DNA from: Mangrovimonas aestuarii
GTDB lineage: Bacteria; Bacteroidota; Bacteroidia; Flavobacteriales; Flavobacteriaceae
Reading direction: 5' to 3'
Assembly: GCF_028767185.1 (NCBI RefSeq)
Contig: NZ_JARACK010000010.1
Span: 36,699 to 100,698 of the forward strand
Length of the DNA stretch: 64,000 bases
In this document: in pieces, positions 53,647 through 63,650 of the stretch
How positions within the stretch are numbered: the first letter of the stretch is position 1
Layout of the letters: each line of letters begins with the position of its first letter
Translations under genes and position numbers: made by a program
Notes under the pieces: generated by a model
Told to the model about the DNA's origin: nothing
Database searches by the model: none
What the model saw: the letters and a program-made list of their open reading frames with translations, nothing else

Positions 53647-55116
53647 TTAGAATTGAAAGTATATAAATTCCTTTGGTGCCATATCACCATAAACACCAAA
53701 TATTACTAGAACAAAACCAATGGCCATATAAAAACTCCACCTAAAAAATAGTGGCTTGGTTGGAAGCGTCTTAGATAAACTTCTGTCACTGTTATAATGG
53801 AACCATTCAAAAACCACCAACAGTATTATTGCAAATATTGCAGTCCATAATTCTTGGGAACTCATTCCCAAATTGTATAGATTTAAGATTTGAGACGACT
53901 TGAAATCACCCATATTGCCTATTAACACAAAAGAATCTTCTAGACTATTGGCTCTAAAGAAAATCCAAGCAAAACATACAATTGTAAATGTTATGGAAAT
54001 GTAAAACACTTTTCTAGCCAATGACTTATTATTAATCTTAAGCATTTTAGAGAACTTTAACCTTTGTTTTGTCAACGCTTTTTCAGCCACTATTATAATT
54101 CCATGAATTACCCCCCATATAACAAAAGTCATAGCTGCTCCATGCCATAAACCACTAACCAAAAACACAACAAATAGATTGAAATAGGTTTTATACTTTC
54201 CGTTTCTACTTCCTCCTAATGGAATATATACATAGTCTCTAAACCATGTTGACAAGGAAATATGCCATCTACGCCAAAACTCCGTAATCGACTTGGACAG
54301 GTAGGGGCTCCTGAAGTTCTTCATTAAATCAAAGCCCATAGTTCTCCCAGCACCTATTGCTATATCTGAATACCCAGAGAAATCGCAGTAGATTTGAAAA
54401 GCAAAAAATATAGTCGCCACAACAACTTCAAAACCATGATATGTTTCAGGATTATTATAAACTTGATTTACAAGGATTGAAACCCTATCTGCTATGACCA
54501 TTTTTTTAAACAATCCAAAAGCTATAAGCAATAACCCCGATTTAACCTGATCATAATTAAATTTATATGTTTTATAGAATTGAGGCAATAAATGTGAAGC
54601 CCTTTCAATTGGCCCAGCGACCAACTGCGGAAAGAAGGCTACAAATGTAAAGAAAGCCAAAGGGTCTTTTGTTGGCTCTAGTTGCTTTCTATAAATATCA
54701 ATCGTATAGCTTAAGGTTTGAAACGTATAAAAACTGATACCTACTGGTAAGATTATATTTAAAGTGGACACTTCCAGTTCCTTTCCAAACAGTCTAAAAG
54801 AATCTACAAAAGTTTCAATAAAGAAATTTGAATACTTAAAATAACACAAAAAACCCAAGTTTACCAGAAGGCTTATTGCCAAAAACACTTTCCTTTCTTT
54901 TTCTATTTTTGTTTTATAGATTTTTTGTCCGATTATAAAATCAACCAAAGAACTAAAGAATATCAAAAATAAAAATCTCCAATCCCACCAACCGTAAAAC
55001 ACATAACTAGAAACTAATAAAAGAATATTTCTAGTATTTTTATTTTGTGAAGCAATCCAATAAAGAATAAAAACTATTGGGAAAAAGACTGCAAAATCCA
55101 GTGAATTAAAAAGCAT
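53647..55116 (-). CDS. MBOAT family O-acyltransferase (AlgI-like)
   Basis: 489-aa inner-membrane protein with about ten helices. The MBOAT signatures are present: EFWRRWHISLSTWFRDYVYI and the catalytic His in VSGLWHGAAMTFVIWGVIHG. The N-terminus (DFAVFFPIVFILYWIA) and YVFYGWWDWRFL are typical of the AlgI branch, which carries acyl groups across the membrane for polysaccharide O-acetylation. It is immediately followed by the SGNH-like partner. Together they suggest the polymer is O-acylated in the periplasm. Confidence 0.93.
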   Translation of the reverse strand: MLFNSLDFAVFFPIVFILYWIASQNKNTRNILLLVSSYVFYGWWDWRFLFLIFFSSLVDFIIGQKIYKTKIEKERKVFLAISLLVNLGFLCYFKYSNFFIETFVDSFRLFGKELEVSTLNIILPVGISFYTFQTLSYTIDIYRKQLEPTKDPLAFFTFVAFFPQLVAGPIERASHLLPQFYKTYKFNYDQVKSGLLLIAFGLFKKMVIADRVSILVNQVYNNPETYHGFEVVVATIFFAFQIYCDFSGYSDIAIGAGRTMGFDLMKNFRSPYLSKSITEFWRRWHISLSTWFRDYVYIPLGGSRNGKYKTYFNLFVVFLVSGLWHGAAMTFVIWGVIHGIIIVAEKALTKQRLKFSKMLKINNKSLARKVFYISITFTIVCFAWIFFRANSLEDSFVLIGNMGDFKSSQILNLYNLGMSSQELWTAIFAIILLVVFEWFHYNSDRSLSKTLPTKPLFFRWSFYMAIGFVLVIFGVYGDMAPKEFIYFQF

Positions 55117-55120
55117 CTTG

Positions 55121-56341
55121 TCAATTTATAAAGTTGCTAACCCCACAAAAATCCAATACCATTTTGTCCTTTTTGATCTCCAAAGATTTAAACTCTTTAT
55201 GCCCCACTAAAAACACAATTATATCGGCGTTTGCAGCGGCCATTTTATAATCGGTTAGTTTAAACACCTTATGCGACTCTATATTTGGCTCTACTATAAA
55301 ATACTCCTCATTATTTGCATTCTGAAGGACTTTTTGAGCAATATATTTAGCTGGCGATTCCCTTAAATCATCGATATTCGGTTTAAATGCCAACCCCATT
55401 AATGCGATGCTCGGTTTTCTACCATGTTTCAATTCAAATTCCAATTTAGCCGTTTGTACTTTTTCGGCACACCAAAAGGATTTATAATTGTTGATTTCCC
55501 TGGCTTTCCCAATAATTTGTGATTCCAAAGGGTAGTCGGAAACTATAAAATACGGATCAACTGCAATACAGTGGCCACCCACGCCGCAGCCTGGTTGTAG
55601 AATGTTTACTCTAGGATGTTTATTGGCCAATTCTATAAGCTCCCAAACATTAATATCAGCCTTATCACAAATGAGCGACAACTCATTCGCAAATGCTATT
55701 TGTACATCTCTGGAGGAGTTCTCTACAAGTTTGCACATTTCCGCTGTTCTAGCATTAGTCCTGTGCAAATCACCTTTAATGAACTGGCGATAAAAAGCTA
55801 TAGCCCTGTCTGTAGATTTGTCATTAATTCCACCTATCACTCTATCGTTGTGTACTAGTTCGTACATCACGTTTCCAGGCAACACACGTTCTGGACAATA
55901 GGCTATATCTAACTTATCTTTTAATTCAGGGCGCTGTGAATAAATAAGTTCCATCATTTTCTCTGTGGTTCCCACAGGAGATGTTGATTCTATGATATAC
56001 AGATCGCCTTCCTTTAAAAGAGGGAGAATAGCCTTGGTGGCTGCTTCAACAAATGAAATATCCGGTTCGTTCTTTCCCTTAAAAGGCGTTGGTACTACAA
56101 TTAAATAGGTATTGGCGGCAACAGGCGTCGTAGAAGCTTTTAAAAACCCCTCTCTAACAGCTTTTTCTACTGCTGAGTCCAATTCAGGTTCAATAATGTG
56201 TATTTCCCCTTTATTAATGGTTTCAACAACTTTTGAGTTAATATCCACTCCATGAACCTTTGTTTTATTTTGAGCGATTAGAGCGGCTGTAGGCAAGCCT
56301 ATATAGCCCAATCCAACCATGACCACTTCAGGTTGATTCAT
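55121..56341 (-). CDS. wecC: UDP-N-acetyl-D-mannosamine dehydrogenase
   Basis: 406-aa NAD-dependent enzyme making UDP-ManNAcA from UDP-ManNAc. Rossmann motif MVGLGYIGLPTAALIAQNKT near residue 8, LVENSSRDVQIAFANELSLI in the middle, and the catalytic Cys in CGVGGHCIAVDPYF. The GGHCIAVDPYF form and ENSSRDV separate the WecC type from the UDP-glucose type at 40839. It follows wecB by 1 bp, whose product it uses. Confidence 0.94.
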   Translation of the reverse strand: MNQPEVVMVGLGYIGLPTAALIAQNKTKVHGVDINSKVVETINKGEIHIIEPELDSAVEKAVREGFLKASTTPVAANTYLIVVPTPFKGKNEPDISFVEAATKAILPLLKEGDLYIIESTSPVGTTEKMMELIYSQRPELKDKLDIAYCPERVLPGNVMYELVHNDRVIGGINDKSTDRAIAFYRQFIKGDLHRTNARTAEMCKLVENSSRDVQIAFANELSLICDKADINVWELIELANKHPRVNILQPGCGVGGHCIAVDPYFIVSDYPLESQIIGKAREINNYKSFWCAEKVQTAKLEFELKHGRKPSIALMGLAFKPNIDDLRESPAKYIAQKVLQNANNEEYFIVEPNIESHKVFKLTDYKMAAANADIIVFLVGHKEFKSLEIKKDKMVLDFCGVSNFIN

Positions 56342-56342
56342 T

Positions 56343-57476
56343 TTAAAAATTCTTTATACTATTAATGTAATTAACAATTCTTTCGCAAGCTTTGCCATCA
56401 CCATAAGGGTTATGCAACTTACTCATTTGGTCATAAACCTCATCATTGGTCAATAAACGCTTTGCTTGAGAAACTATTTTCTCCACGTTTGTTCCAACTA
56501 GAATTACTGTTCCCGCTTCTACTGCTTCAGGGCGCTCTGTAGTATCACGCATTACCAACACAGGTTTACCCAAACTTGGAGCTTCTTCCTGCACACCACC
56601 ACTATCGGTTATGATTAAATGGGCTTTATTCATTAACCACACAAATGCTGGATAAGACAAAGGCTCTATCAGTTTAATATTTGATGTATTTCCTAAAATA
56701 TCATAAACAGGCTTTTGCACATTCGGATTAAGATGCACCGGATATACAATTTCACAATCATTGTGGTTTAAAGCTATTTGTTTAAGCGATTCGCAAATAT
56801 TGATAAACCCTTGTCCGTGATTTTCCCGCCTATGTCCTGTTACTAAAATTTGACGCTTTGTATCATCTATTACAGATGCCAACTTTCTTATCTCATCATC
56901 TACATACCCATTAACTACCTTTTCTGAGCTAAAGTTTAAAGCATCTATTACTGTATTTCCAGTAACTAAAATGCTATTTTCTGAAACATTCTCGGATAAC
57001 AAATTATGTTTAGAAGTTACTGTTGGTGCAAAATGAAAATCGGAAACCCTGCCAGCAATACTTCGGTTCATTTCTTCGGGAAACGGAGACCACTTATTAA
57101 ACGTGCGTAAACCCGCTTCTACGTGACATACTTTAGCCCCAGAATAAAAAGAAGCGATACTGGCCGCCATAGTAGTGGTGGTATCTCCATGAACATAAAC
57201 AAAATCTGGTTTAAATTCCTCCAAAACAGGCTTAAGACCAGAGATAATATCTGAAGTTAAGGTATAGAGATTTTGGTTTGGTTTCATTAAATCAAGATCA
57301 TAGTCCGGTTTAATCTCGAAAAACTCCAAAACCTGATCTAACATTTCTCTATGTTGAGCTGTAATACAAACTTTTGTGACAAAATCAGTGTTCCTTTTCT
57401 CAAAGGCTTTTACCAATGGAGCCATTTTTATCGCTTCTGGCCGAGTTCCAAAAATTATCAGGTTTCTTTTCATCAT
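56343..57476 (-). CDS. wecB: UDP-N-acetylglucosamine 2-epimerase (non-hydrolysing)
   Basis: 377-aa GT-B-fold enzyme interconverting UDP-GlcNAc and UDP-ManNAc in the cytoplasm. Key segments are FGTRPEAIKMAPLVKAF, HGDTTTTMAASIASFY, HVEAGLRTFNKWSPFPEEMN, GHRRENHGQGF and TDSGGVQEEAPSLGKPVL. Length is normal. ATG at 57473 is an alternative start one codon in. It supplies WecC, one base apart, for ManNAcA synthesis. Confidence 0.96.
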   Translation of the reverse strand: MMKRNLIIFGTRPEAIKMAPLVKAFEKRNTDFVTKVCITAQHREMLDQVLEFFEIKPDYDLDLMKPNQNLYTLTSDIISGLKPVLEEFKPDFVYVHGDTTTTMAASIASFYSGAKVCHVEAGLRTFNKWSPFPEEMNRSIAGRVSDFHFAPTVTSKHNLLSENVSENSILVTGNTVIDALNFSSEKVVNGYVDDEIRKLASVIDDTKRQILVTGHRRENHGQGFINICESLKQIALNHNDCEIVYPVHLNPNVQKPVYDILGNTSNIKLIEPLSYPAFVWLMNKAHLIITDSGGVQEEAPSLGKPVLVMRDTTERPEAVEAGTVILVGTNVEKIVSQAKRLLTNDEVYDQMSKLHNPYGDGKACERIVNYINSIKNF

Positions 57477-57521
57477 TAGTTCAAATCATTCAAAGCCTTG
57501 CTTTAATATATCGTTCATCGC

Positions 57522-58367
57522 CTATTTTAAACACCTATACAAGGCATCTTTCCATTTTTTAACTTCAAAGCCACTATTTAAAATAGCAGAAAGATCTAAA
57601 ACAGAATACATAGGTCTCTTAGCCTTGGCCAAAAATTCGTCAGTAGAAATGGGTAAAACATCTTGATTGATTCCTTTAACTTCAAAAATTCCTTTTGCAA
57701 ATTCAAACCAACTTATCCCTCCTTCATTAGAGTAATGATAGGTACCATATTCCAAAGTTTCGGTAGTTAACATGTTCAATATTGCCCCGGCTAAATCCCC
57801 TGCAAAAGTAGGACTTCCAATCTGATCATTTACCACTTTCAATTCCTTTTTTTCTTTAGCTAGCCTCAGCATCGTTTTCACAAAATTATTCCCATAAAGG
57901 GAGTACACCCATGAAGTTCTAAGTATATAATAGTTCTCCAACACCCCCTTAATATATTCTTCTCCTTTGAGTTTAGAAGCCCCATAAACATTTATTGGAT
58001 TAGGATGGTCTGTTTCCTTATAAGGGGTTGTCTTAGTCCCATCAAACACAAAATCGGTAGAAACATGCAACAAGATCACAGCATTATCTTTACAATTAAG
58101 CGCCAGATTCAGCACTCCCTCTGCATTTACAGCATATGCCTTTTCAGGCTCGCTTTCTGCTCTATCAACAGCTGTGTATGCAGCACAGTTAATACAATAA
58201 TCAAAACGATTCTTAGAAAAGCAATGTTGCAGCTGCTTTGAATTAGTAATGTCTAATTCTTTTGAGCCCAAGAAAGTAAAATCAAGATCCGGGTATTGAG
58301 ACGCCAAGTTCCTCAACGTCATCCCAAGTTGTCCGTTAGCACCAGTAACTAGCACATGTTTTCTCAT
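57522..58367 (-). CDS. rmlD: dTDP-4-dehydrorhamnose reductase
   Basis: 281-aa SDR enzyme and last step of dTDP-L-rhamnose synthesis. It starts HVLVTGANGQLGMTLRNLAS; CINCAAYTAVDRAESEPEKA and the Y-x3-K pair in YGASKLKGEEYI are in place, as is RTSWVYSLYGNNFVKTML. It overlaps rmlC by 4 bp and completes an rmlB-A-C-D order. The gap to wecB is 45 bp with no recognised promoter. Confidence 0.95.
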   Translation of the reverse strand: MRKHVLVTGANGQLGMTLRNLASQYPDLDFTFLGSKELDITNSKQLQHCFSKNRFDYCINCAAYTAVDRAESEPEKAYAVNAEGVLNLALNCKDNAVILLHVSTDFVFDGTKTTPYKETDHPNPINVYGASKLKGEEYIKGVLENYYILRTSWVYSLYGNNFVKTMLRLAKEKKELKVVNDQIGSPTFAGDLAGAILNMLTTETLEYGTYHYSNEGGISWFEFAKGIFEVKGINQDVLPISTDEFLAKAKRPMYSVLDLSAILNSGFEVKKWKDALYRCLK

Positions 58368-58909
58368 AACACCAATTCTTCTAGTAACGGTAGCACCCTA
58401 TCCTTTTCTGACAAATTAATCTCCATATCTCCAATACCCCAATCAACAGCTAACTGAGGATCATTGTAAATGATTCCTCCCTCATGATCTTTTGAGTAAT
58501 AATTATCACATTTATAAGAAAAAATGGTATTGTCTTCAAGCACTAAAAAGCCATGGGCAAATCCTCTAGGAATAAATAACTGTTTGTTTTCTGTATCATC
58601 TAAAACAATCGAAAAAGACTTTTTGAATGTTGGAGATTCTTTTCTTAAGTCTACACAAACATCCAAAACGCTTCCCTTAATCACTCTTACAAGTTTAGCT
58701 TGGGCGAATGCTCCCTTCTGAAAATGCAATCCTCTCAATACTCCTCTTTGTGACAAAGACTGATTATCCTGAACAAAATTAACATTAATCCCTGTATGAG
58801 CATTAAATTCCTTTTGGTTGAATGACTCAAAAAAATAACCTCGATCATCTTTGTAAACTGAAGGAATAACAACAAAGCAATCTTTTAGACCTGTTTTCTC
58901 TACTCTCAT
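58364..58909 (-). CDS. rmlC: dTDP-4-dehydrorhamnose 3,5-epimerase
   Basis: 181-aa cupin that epimerises dTDP-4-keto-6-deoxyglucose at C3 and C5. Characteristic segments are [33 protein letters not shown] with the active-site His, and [19 protein letters not shown]. Overlaps of 4 bp with rmlA and rmlD indicate coupled translation. Confidence 0.96.
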   Translation of the reverse strand: MRVEKTGLKDCFVVIPSVYKDDRGYFFESFNQKEFNAHTGINVNFVQDNQSLSQRGVLRGLHFQKGAFAQAKLVRVIKGSVLDVCVDLRKESPTFKKSFSIVLDDTENKQLFIPRGFAHGFLVLEDNTIFSYKCDNYYSKDHEGGIIYNDPQLAVDWGIGDMEINLSEKDRVLPLLEELVL

Positions 58910-59763
58910 TTTAGCTGTTCTAAATACTTACCATAACCACTTTTAATCAATGGCTTGGCCAATTTCAACAATTGTTCTTTATCTATAAACCCCATATTAT
59001 AGGCCATCTCTTCAATACAGCCTACTTTAAGTCCCTGACGCTCTTCTATTACCTGAACAAATTGGGAAGCCTGCATTAAAGATTGAAATGTTCCCGTATC
59101 TAACCATGCAGTACCCTTGTCCAGAATCCTAACGTTTAACTCTCCTTTTTGTAAATATACTTTGTTGATATCTGTAATCTCAAGCTCTCCTCTTTGGCTC
59201 GGTTGTATTGATTTCGCAATATCTACCACTTTATTATCATAAAAGTAAATGCCAGGAACTGCGTAATTGGAACGCGGATTTGTTGGTTTTTCTTCAATCG
59301 ATACAGCTTTTTTGTTTTCATCAAAATCAACAACGCCATAGCGTTTGGGATCTTGAACATGATAGGCAAAAATTACGCCACCGTTTAGATTTGTAGACGA
59401 CTGGAGCAGCTCTTGTAAACCCGAACCATAAAAAATATTATCACCGAGTATCAAGGCCACGCTATCAGAACCAATAAATTCTTCACCAATCAAAAATGCC
59501 TCTGCCAGTCCTTTGGGCTCCTCCTGAACTGCATAACTAAACATACAGCCATAATCACTACCATCTCCCAAAAGCGACTTAAATCGAGGAGTGTCTATTG
59601 ATGTTGATATAATCAATATTTCTCTTATCCCTGCAGACATCAAGGTGCTTAAGGGATAATAAATCATCGGCTTGTCGTAAATTGGCATTAGTTGCTTACT
59701 GACAACTTTTGTTAACGGATGTAATCTCGTTCCCGAACCGCCAGCGAGGATTATTCCTTTCAT
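58906..59763 (-). CDS. rmlA: Glucose-1-phosphate thymidylyltransferase
   Basis: 285-aa nucleotidyltransferase making dTDP-glucose from dTTP and glucose-1-phosphate. The signature [20 protein letters not shown] is at residues 3-22, followed by [28 protein letters not shown] and [14 protein letters not shown]. It is the second gene of the rmlBACD set, overlapping both neighbours by 4 bp. Confidence 0.97.
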   Translation of the reverse strand: MKGIILAGGSGTRLHPLTKVVSKQLMPIYDKPMIYYPLSTLMSAGIREILIISTSIDTPRFKSLLGDGSDYGCMFSYAVQEEPKGLAEAFLIGEEFIGSDSVALILGDNIFYGSGLQELLQSSTNLNGGVIFAYHVQDPKRYGVVDFDENKKAVSIEEKPTNPRSNYAVPGIYFYDNKVVDIAKSIQPSQRGELEITDINKVYLQKGELNVRILDKGTAWLDTGTFQSLMQASQFVQVIEERQGLKVGCIEEMAYNMGFIDKEQLLKLAKPLIKSGYGKYLEQLK

Positions 59764-60779
59764 ATCGTAGAATATTTTTTAAGATACCATTGAACCGTTT
59801 TTCTAATTCCTGACTCAAAATTTTCTTCGGCTTGCCACCCTAACTCATTTTTTATCTTTTCAGCATCTATAGCATATCTAAAATCATGTCCAGGCCTATC
59901 TGTTACAAATGCAACCTGATCTTTATATGATTTTTCTTTTGGCTTTAGTTCATCCAAAATATCACAAACGATATTGGCTATATACAAATTGTTTCTTTCA
60001 TTTCCTCCACCAATTATATACGTTTCTCCTAATTGCCCTTTTTTGTAAACAAGTTCTATCCCTTTACAATGATCTAAAACATAAAGCCAATCTCTTACAT
60101 TTTTACCTTCACCATAAATGGGAATAGGCTCTCCCAACAATGCTTTCCTGATAATTGTTGGAATAAGCTTCTCATCGTGTTGCTTAGGCCCATAGTTGTT
60201 TGAACAATTGGTAGTCACGACATTTAGTCCGTAGGTATGGTAATAGCTTCTAACCAAGAAATCCGAAGAAGCCTTTGTTGCACTATAGGGACTGTTGGGC
60301 GCATAGGCTGTATTCTCCGTAAAGTAACCGGTTTCCCCTAATGTTCCATACACTTCATCTGTTGAGATATGATGAAAAAGAGAGTCCTCAAATCCTTTTG
60401 TATATTCGTTTGGACCGTTTAACCAATGTTTTCTTGCTGCCTCCAATAAGTTGAACGTACCCAAAACATTAGTTTGTATAAAGGCTTCAGGGCCTGCTAT
60501 TGAATTATCTACGTGCGATTCCGCAGCAAAATGAATAACGCCATTAAACTTATACTTTTCAAAAATACTAAATACCAGTTCTTTATCACAGATATCCCCT
60601 TTGATGAATTCATAGTTTATGCTGCCCTCTATTTCTCTTAAATTAGAAAGCTCACCTGCATAAGTGAGCTTATCTAAATTAACAATCTTAGTATTTTTAT
60701 TTTTCTCTAAGAAATAAGGAATAAAATTAGAACCGATAAACCCAGCACCACCCGTTACTAAAACAACTCTATTCTCCAT
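59760..60779 (-). CDS. rmlB: dTDP-glucose 4,6-dehydratase
   Basis: 339-aa SDR enzyme producing dTDP-4-keto-6-deoxyglucose. NAD fold [20 protein letters not shown] at the N-terminus, [32 protein letters not shown], and [20 protein letters not shown] containing Y-x3-K. Its start overlaps the Wzz-like gene by 11 bp. First gene of the rhamnose set. Confidence 0.97.
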   Translation of the reverse strand: MENRVVLVTGGAGFIGSNFIPYFLEKNKNTKIVNLDKLTYAGELSNLREIEGSINYEFIKGDICDKELVFSIFEKYKFNGVIHFAAESHVDNSIAGPEAFIQTNVLGTFNLLEAARKHWLNGPNEYTKGFEDSLFHHISTDEVYGTLGETGYFTENTAYAPNSPYSATKASSDFLVRSYYHTYGLNVVTTNCSNNYGPKQHDEKLIPTIIRKALLGEPIPIYGEGKNVRDWLYVLDHCKGIELVYKKGQLGETYIIGGGNERNNLYIANIVCDILDELKPKEKSYKDQVAFVTDRPGHDFRYAIDAEKIKNELGWQAEENFESGIRKTVQWYLKKYSTI

Positions 60780-61827
60780 ATTTATTTACAAACTTAACTA
60801 GCTTATTAGTAAGGAAAACAAGGCATAGTAATAAAAAAGCTATTGCAGGGAAAACAACAACATATTTTTCAATAATACTGGCTTTATTACCTATAGCCTG
60901 AAAACCGGAAAGCACTTCAAAAGGCACGTCTTCAAGGATTTTCTCCTCTTCCAATTCTTTCAATGCATCACGCAAAAGCAGTTCCTGACTTAATAATTCA
61001 AACTCCTTGGTTGTTGTTTTATCCTTCCCTATTGTAAGCCCTTCAGCTAGTTCAATAACATTTCCTCCAGTTTTGTTCTCATCTTCCAATACTTTTATAT
61101 ACACATTCTGCAAAGAATCAATTTCTCTTATTGAAGTCAATAGATTCTCCCTTTGGATTTCTATAACTTGATCCCTTTTTTTCATTTTATTCTTTGAATA
61201 CTCCGTATTAAAAGATTCAATAATACCATTTTCAAGACCTTTATAAATATCCTTCTTATTGGAAAGCACGCTTATTTCATATATCCTATATTCATAAATA
61301 CTTCTATTGGATATATATTGTTTAAAAGTAAGTTCAATTCCAGAAACAGTATCTATCGACTTAACATATTCATCATAAGCCCTATATTGATCGTTTTCAC
61401 TTTCAGGTCCCGGATTGATTTCAATACCAGCAATGGCCTTGACTTCATCTACATCCATTTTAAACAATTCTGCCAAGGTTTCATATCTTTGTGTAGACAC
61501 TAATGAGTTCAAATTCCTAACATTGGTAATCATCTCATATTGGGAGTCAAAGTATGGCTTAACCAACATCTGCGACTTATATGTTGTTGGTTTCGTTTTT
61601 TCAAGTCCAAACCCCAATAAAGCAGATACAACAATTACAGCAGCTATCAATTTAAAATTTACAATTATAGCCTTCAAGGCATAAATAAAAACAGAAAATA
61701 TAGCTTTAAAGATGGAACCGATGAAATTAAAAAACCGGTCAAAAAGCTGCCCAATTATTTTAAACAATTGTCCCAAATCCACCTCTTCCGAAGTATTCTG
61801 TTGGTTGTTATAAGGATTGTTTGTCAT
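60769..61827 (-). CDS. Wzz-like chain-length determinant without kinase domain
   Basis: 352-aa inner-membrane protein with an N-terminal helix (about 52-76, IVNFKLIAAVIVVSALLGFG), a periplasmic, partly coiled region (about 80-318), and a C-terminal helix (about 320-343, VVFPAIAFLLLCLVFLTNKL). This two-helix layout fits polysaccharide co-polymerases (Wzz), which set chain length. The N-terminus has an unusual 50-residue amphipathic stretch (GQLFDRFFNFIGSIFKAIFS). No Walker motif or Tyr-rich tail is present, so it is not a Wzc-type kinase. It sits between the 565-aa-type unknown gene and rmlB. Confidence 0.75.
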   Translation of the reverse strand: MTNNPYNNQQNTSEEVDLGQLFKIIGQLFDRFFNFIGSIFKAIFSVFIYALKAIIVNFKLIAAVIVVSALLGFGLEKTKPTTYKSQMLVKPYFDSQYEMITNVRNLNSLVSTQRYETLAELFKMDVDEVKAIAGIEINPGPESENDQYRAYDEYVKSIDTVSGIELTFKQYISNRSIYEYRIYEISVLSNKKDIYKGLENGIIESFNTEYSKNKMKKRDQVIEIQRENLLTSIREIDSLQNVYIKVLEDENKTGGNVIELAEGLTIGKDKTTTKEFELLSQELLLRDALKELEEEKILEDVPFEVLSGFQAIGNKASIIEKYVVVFPAIAFLLLCLVFLTNKLVKFVNKYGE

Positions 61828-63515
61828 GTATTCAAAATTTGTTCTAATATTCTTCTTGTTATTAAATATGTAGGTTTAACACCCGATGTTCCAAGGCCTC
61901 CAGATGCTAATGTACTTCCTGTCTCCAGAGGGTTATCACTGGCATAGTACGCATATCTCACTTTTACATCTCGATTAATATTTCCCCTTACCCTCGAAGC
62001 TGCTTGAATAGCTTTTTGGTAGTGTGCGCCTTCCATTTCCAACCCAATAACATTCCAGGTGGAATTATGGAAAAAGCTCAGAATATCCTTGTTCTGTAAG
62101 GAAGTCCCCAAAACAGTTACCATCGCCCCTTCATAGACGTCAATTCCATGCCCTTCAAGGTCTTCTTTTTTGAGTTCGTTATCAATAGGGTAGTTATCTG
62201 CTGTACCCTCAAAAATATGGGCAGAAGGAATCATGATATCCCCTTTTCCTCCTTCAAGAATTCCTGCTTTTCCCATAATTGATATCGACTTGACATTCAA
62301 ATGAATTTTACCCCCATTTAACTCATAAGGTTTTAGCAATTCATCTATAGTTTCGTAAGCCTGTTCTCCAAAAGCATAATCCATCACCAATAAAACAGGT
62401 TTTTCCTTTTCAAGAGTTAGGGTATTTACAGTTATGTCTAGTTCGTCTATATTGAGACGATCTAAATCAAAAATCTGCACATCTATATTGGTCCCAGATT
62501 CATCCTTTATGTAATGCATCCCCATCTGCAACGCCCCTTGTTCTATTTTATTGCGCAATACATTATTTTCCCTTTTACTCAATAATTCATAAACCGAAAA
62601 AACGCCCTTCTTGTGAATGTCATCCTTGTGAATTATTGGCGTTAATAAAGTATTCATAACACTGTGCATATTGGCACTGATAATATGTATTGGACGATTA
62701 AGTAAATTATTGTCAAAAAGTTTCTCCTTAATCGTATTCGCCCAAGCCTCTCCATGAATATGATGTCCTAAACGCTCCCTCAAAACAGGACTAAATGTTA
62801 CCGTTCGTTTAGCATTACTAACCATTTCGTCTATGGCCAGTTTTCCCAACCAATATATTATATGCAATAACCGTTCTGGTTGTGCTGAAGTTGCAAAACT
62901 AGAATAAACTTGAGTAAGTTCTTTAAATGTTCTCCCCAAAATATTTGCCGTATGTGTTATAGCAACCTCACGCTCTTGTTGACTAAGCTCGTTTTCTGAC
63001 AAAACAGCTTGCTCAAGCTTCTCCCAATCCCTAGTTGTAGCACCGTCTTCATCTACCAATACCCTTTTACTAATTTTATGTGACTCAATAAACAGAAAGG
63101 TTAAATGAGTAAGGATATCATAGATTTCAGAACGCCCTCTTGTTACTTCAATGTTCATCTGTTCATTATCAATCCTGTAACAGTTTCGTCTTCGCTTAAT
63201 AGGAATGATTGGTTTGAAATGAGAATTGGCATAGCCCTCATCACTAGTTAAATTAATAAATCGGCACTCTTCAATACCTTGGGGTAATCTATCAATTACA
63301 TAAAGTAAACCTTCTAATTCGGCTTTTTCATCACTAACAGAGCCATAAATCTCAGGTCGAAGTACTAGCAGGGATTCTCGTAATGAATCACCGGAAATCC
63401 CCATGGGCTTATAAAATCCACGATTAAACAAGTGTCTCATAGTAATATACATACGCTCTATAGCATTTGAACTCTCTTGAGCTCTAGTTCTAGTATGGCG
63501 TATTTTACTATTCAT
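61824..63515 (-). CDS. Large conserved Bacteroidota protein (DUF6909-like) with nucleoside-phosphorylase-like C-terminus
   Basis: 563 aa from the ATG at 63515 (a GTG at 63521 would add two residues). No signal peptide. The N-terminal half is helical (MYITMRHLFNRGFYKPMGIS). The C-terminal half shows a series resembling the PNP/UDP phosphorylase family: IMGKAGILEGGKGDIMIPSA, then VTVLGTSLQNKDILSFF, then VIGLEMEGAHYQKAIQAA, where EMEGA recalls the ribose-binding M-E-x-A motif. I recall the family as DUF6909 but could not verify it. It heads the polysaccharide operon and overlaps the Wzz-like gene by 4 bp. Biochemical role unknown; it may handle a nucleotide or nucleotide sugar. Confidence 0.75.
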   Translation of the reverse strand: MNSKIRHTRTRAQESSNAIERMYITMRHLFNRGFYKPMGISGDSLRESLLVLRPEIYGSVSDEKAELEGLLYVIDRLPQGIEECRFINLTSDEGYANSHFKPIIPIKRRRNCYRIDNEQMNIEVTRGRSEIYDILTHLTFLFIESHKISKRVLVDEDGATTRDWEKLEQAVLSENELSQQEREVAITHTANILGRTFKELTQVYSSFATSAQPERLLHIIYWLGKLAIDEMVSNAKRTVTFSPVLRERLGHHIHGEAWANTIKEKLFDNNLLNRPIHIISANMHSVMNTLLTPIIHKDDIHKKGVFSVYELLSKRENNVLRNKIEQGALQMGMHYIKDESGTNIDVQIFDLDRLNIDELDITVNTLTLEKEKPVLLVMDYAFGEQAYETIDELLKPYELNGGKIHLNVKSISIMGKAGILEGGKGDIMIPSAHIFEGTADNYPIDNELKKEDLEGHGIDVYEGAMVTVLGTSLQNKDILSFFHNSTWNVIGLEMEGAHYQKAIQAASRVRGNINRDVKVRYAYYASDNPLETGSTLASGGLGTSGVKPTYLITRRILEQILNT

Positions 63516-63536
63516 TGACACTTAATTTACATCGTC

Positions 63537-63544
63537 CAAAGATA
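63537..63544 (-). promoter_or_regulatory. -7 element (TATCTTTG) for the leftward polysaccharide operon
   Basis: Minus-strand TATCTTTG lies 21 bp before the start codon at 63515. No TTG at the proper distance was seen, so the promoter is only partly supported. It is the only upstream candidate before a terminator at 63598-63632. Confidence 0.45.
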
Positions 63545-63597
63545 CTATTATTTCGATAAACTGAACTATTAGCCCTGTTTAGCTAAAATTACAAATA

Positions 63598-63632
63598 AAA
63601 AAAGCTGCCCTTATAATTAGTGCAGCTTTTTT
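63598..63632 (-). terminator. Terminator after the T9SS type B protein
   Basis: Perfect 11-bp stem AAAAAAGCTGC (63598-63608) / GCAGCTTTTTT (63622-63632). On the minus strand it gives a GC-rich stem and T-run 18 bp after the stop of the gene ending at 63651. Confidence 0.85.
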
Positions 63633-63650
63633 ATTAATGATATATCTAAT

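Noticed and set aside
55121..57476. Enterobacterial common antigen locus because of wecB, wecC and a WecG-like gene
   Set aside because: The initiating enzyme is WcaJ-like rather than WecA, and the other ECA genes (wecA, wecD-F, wzzE) are absent; the genes are shared with many capsule pathways.
60769..61827. Wzc-type tyrosine autokinase
   Set aside because: No Walker A or B motif and no Tyr-rich tail; only the co-polymerase part is present.
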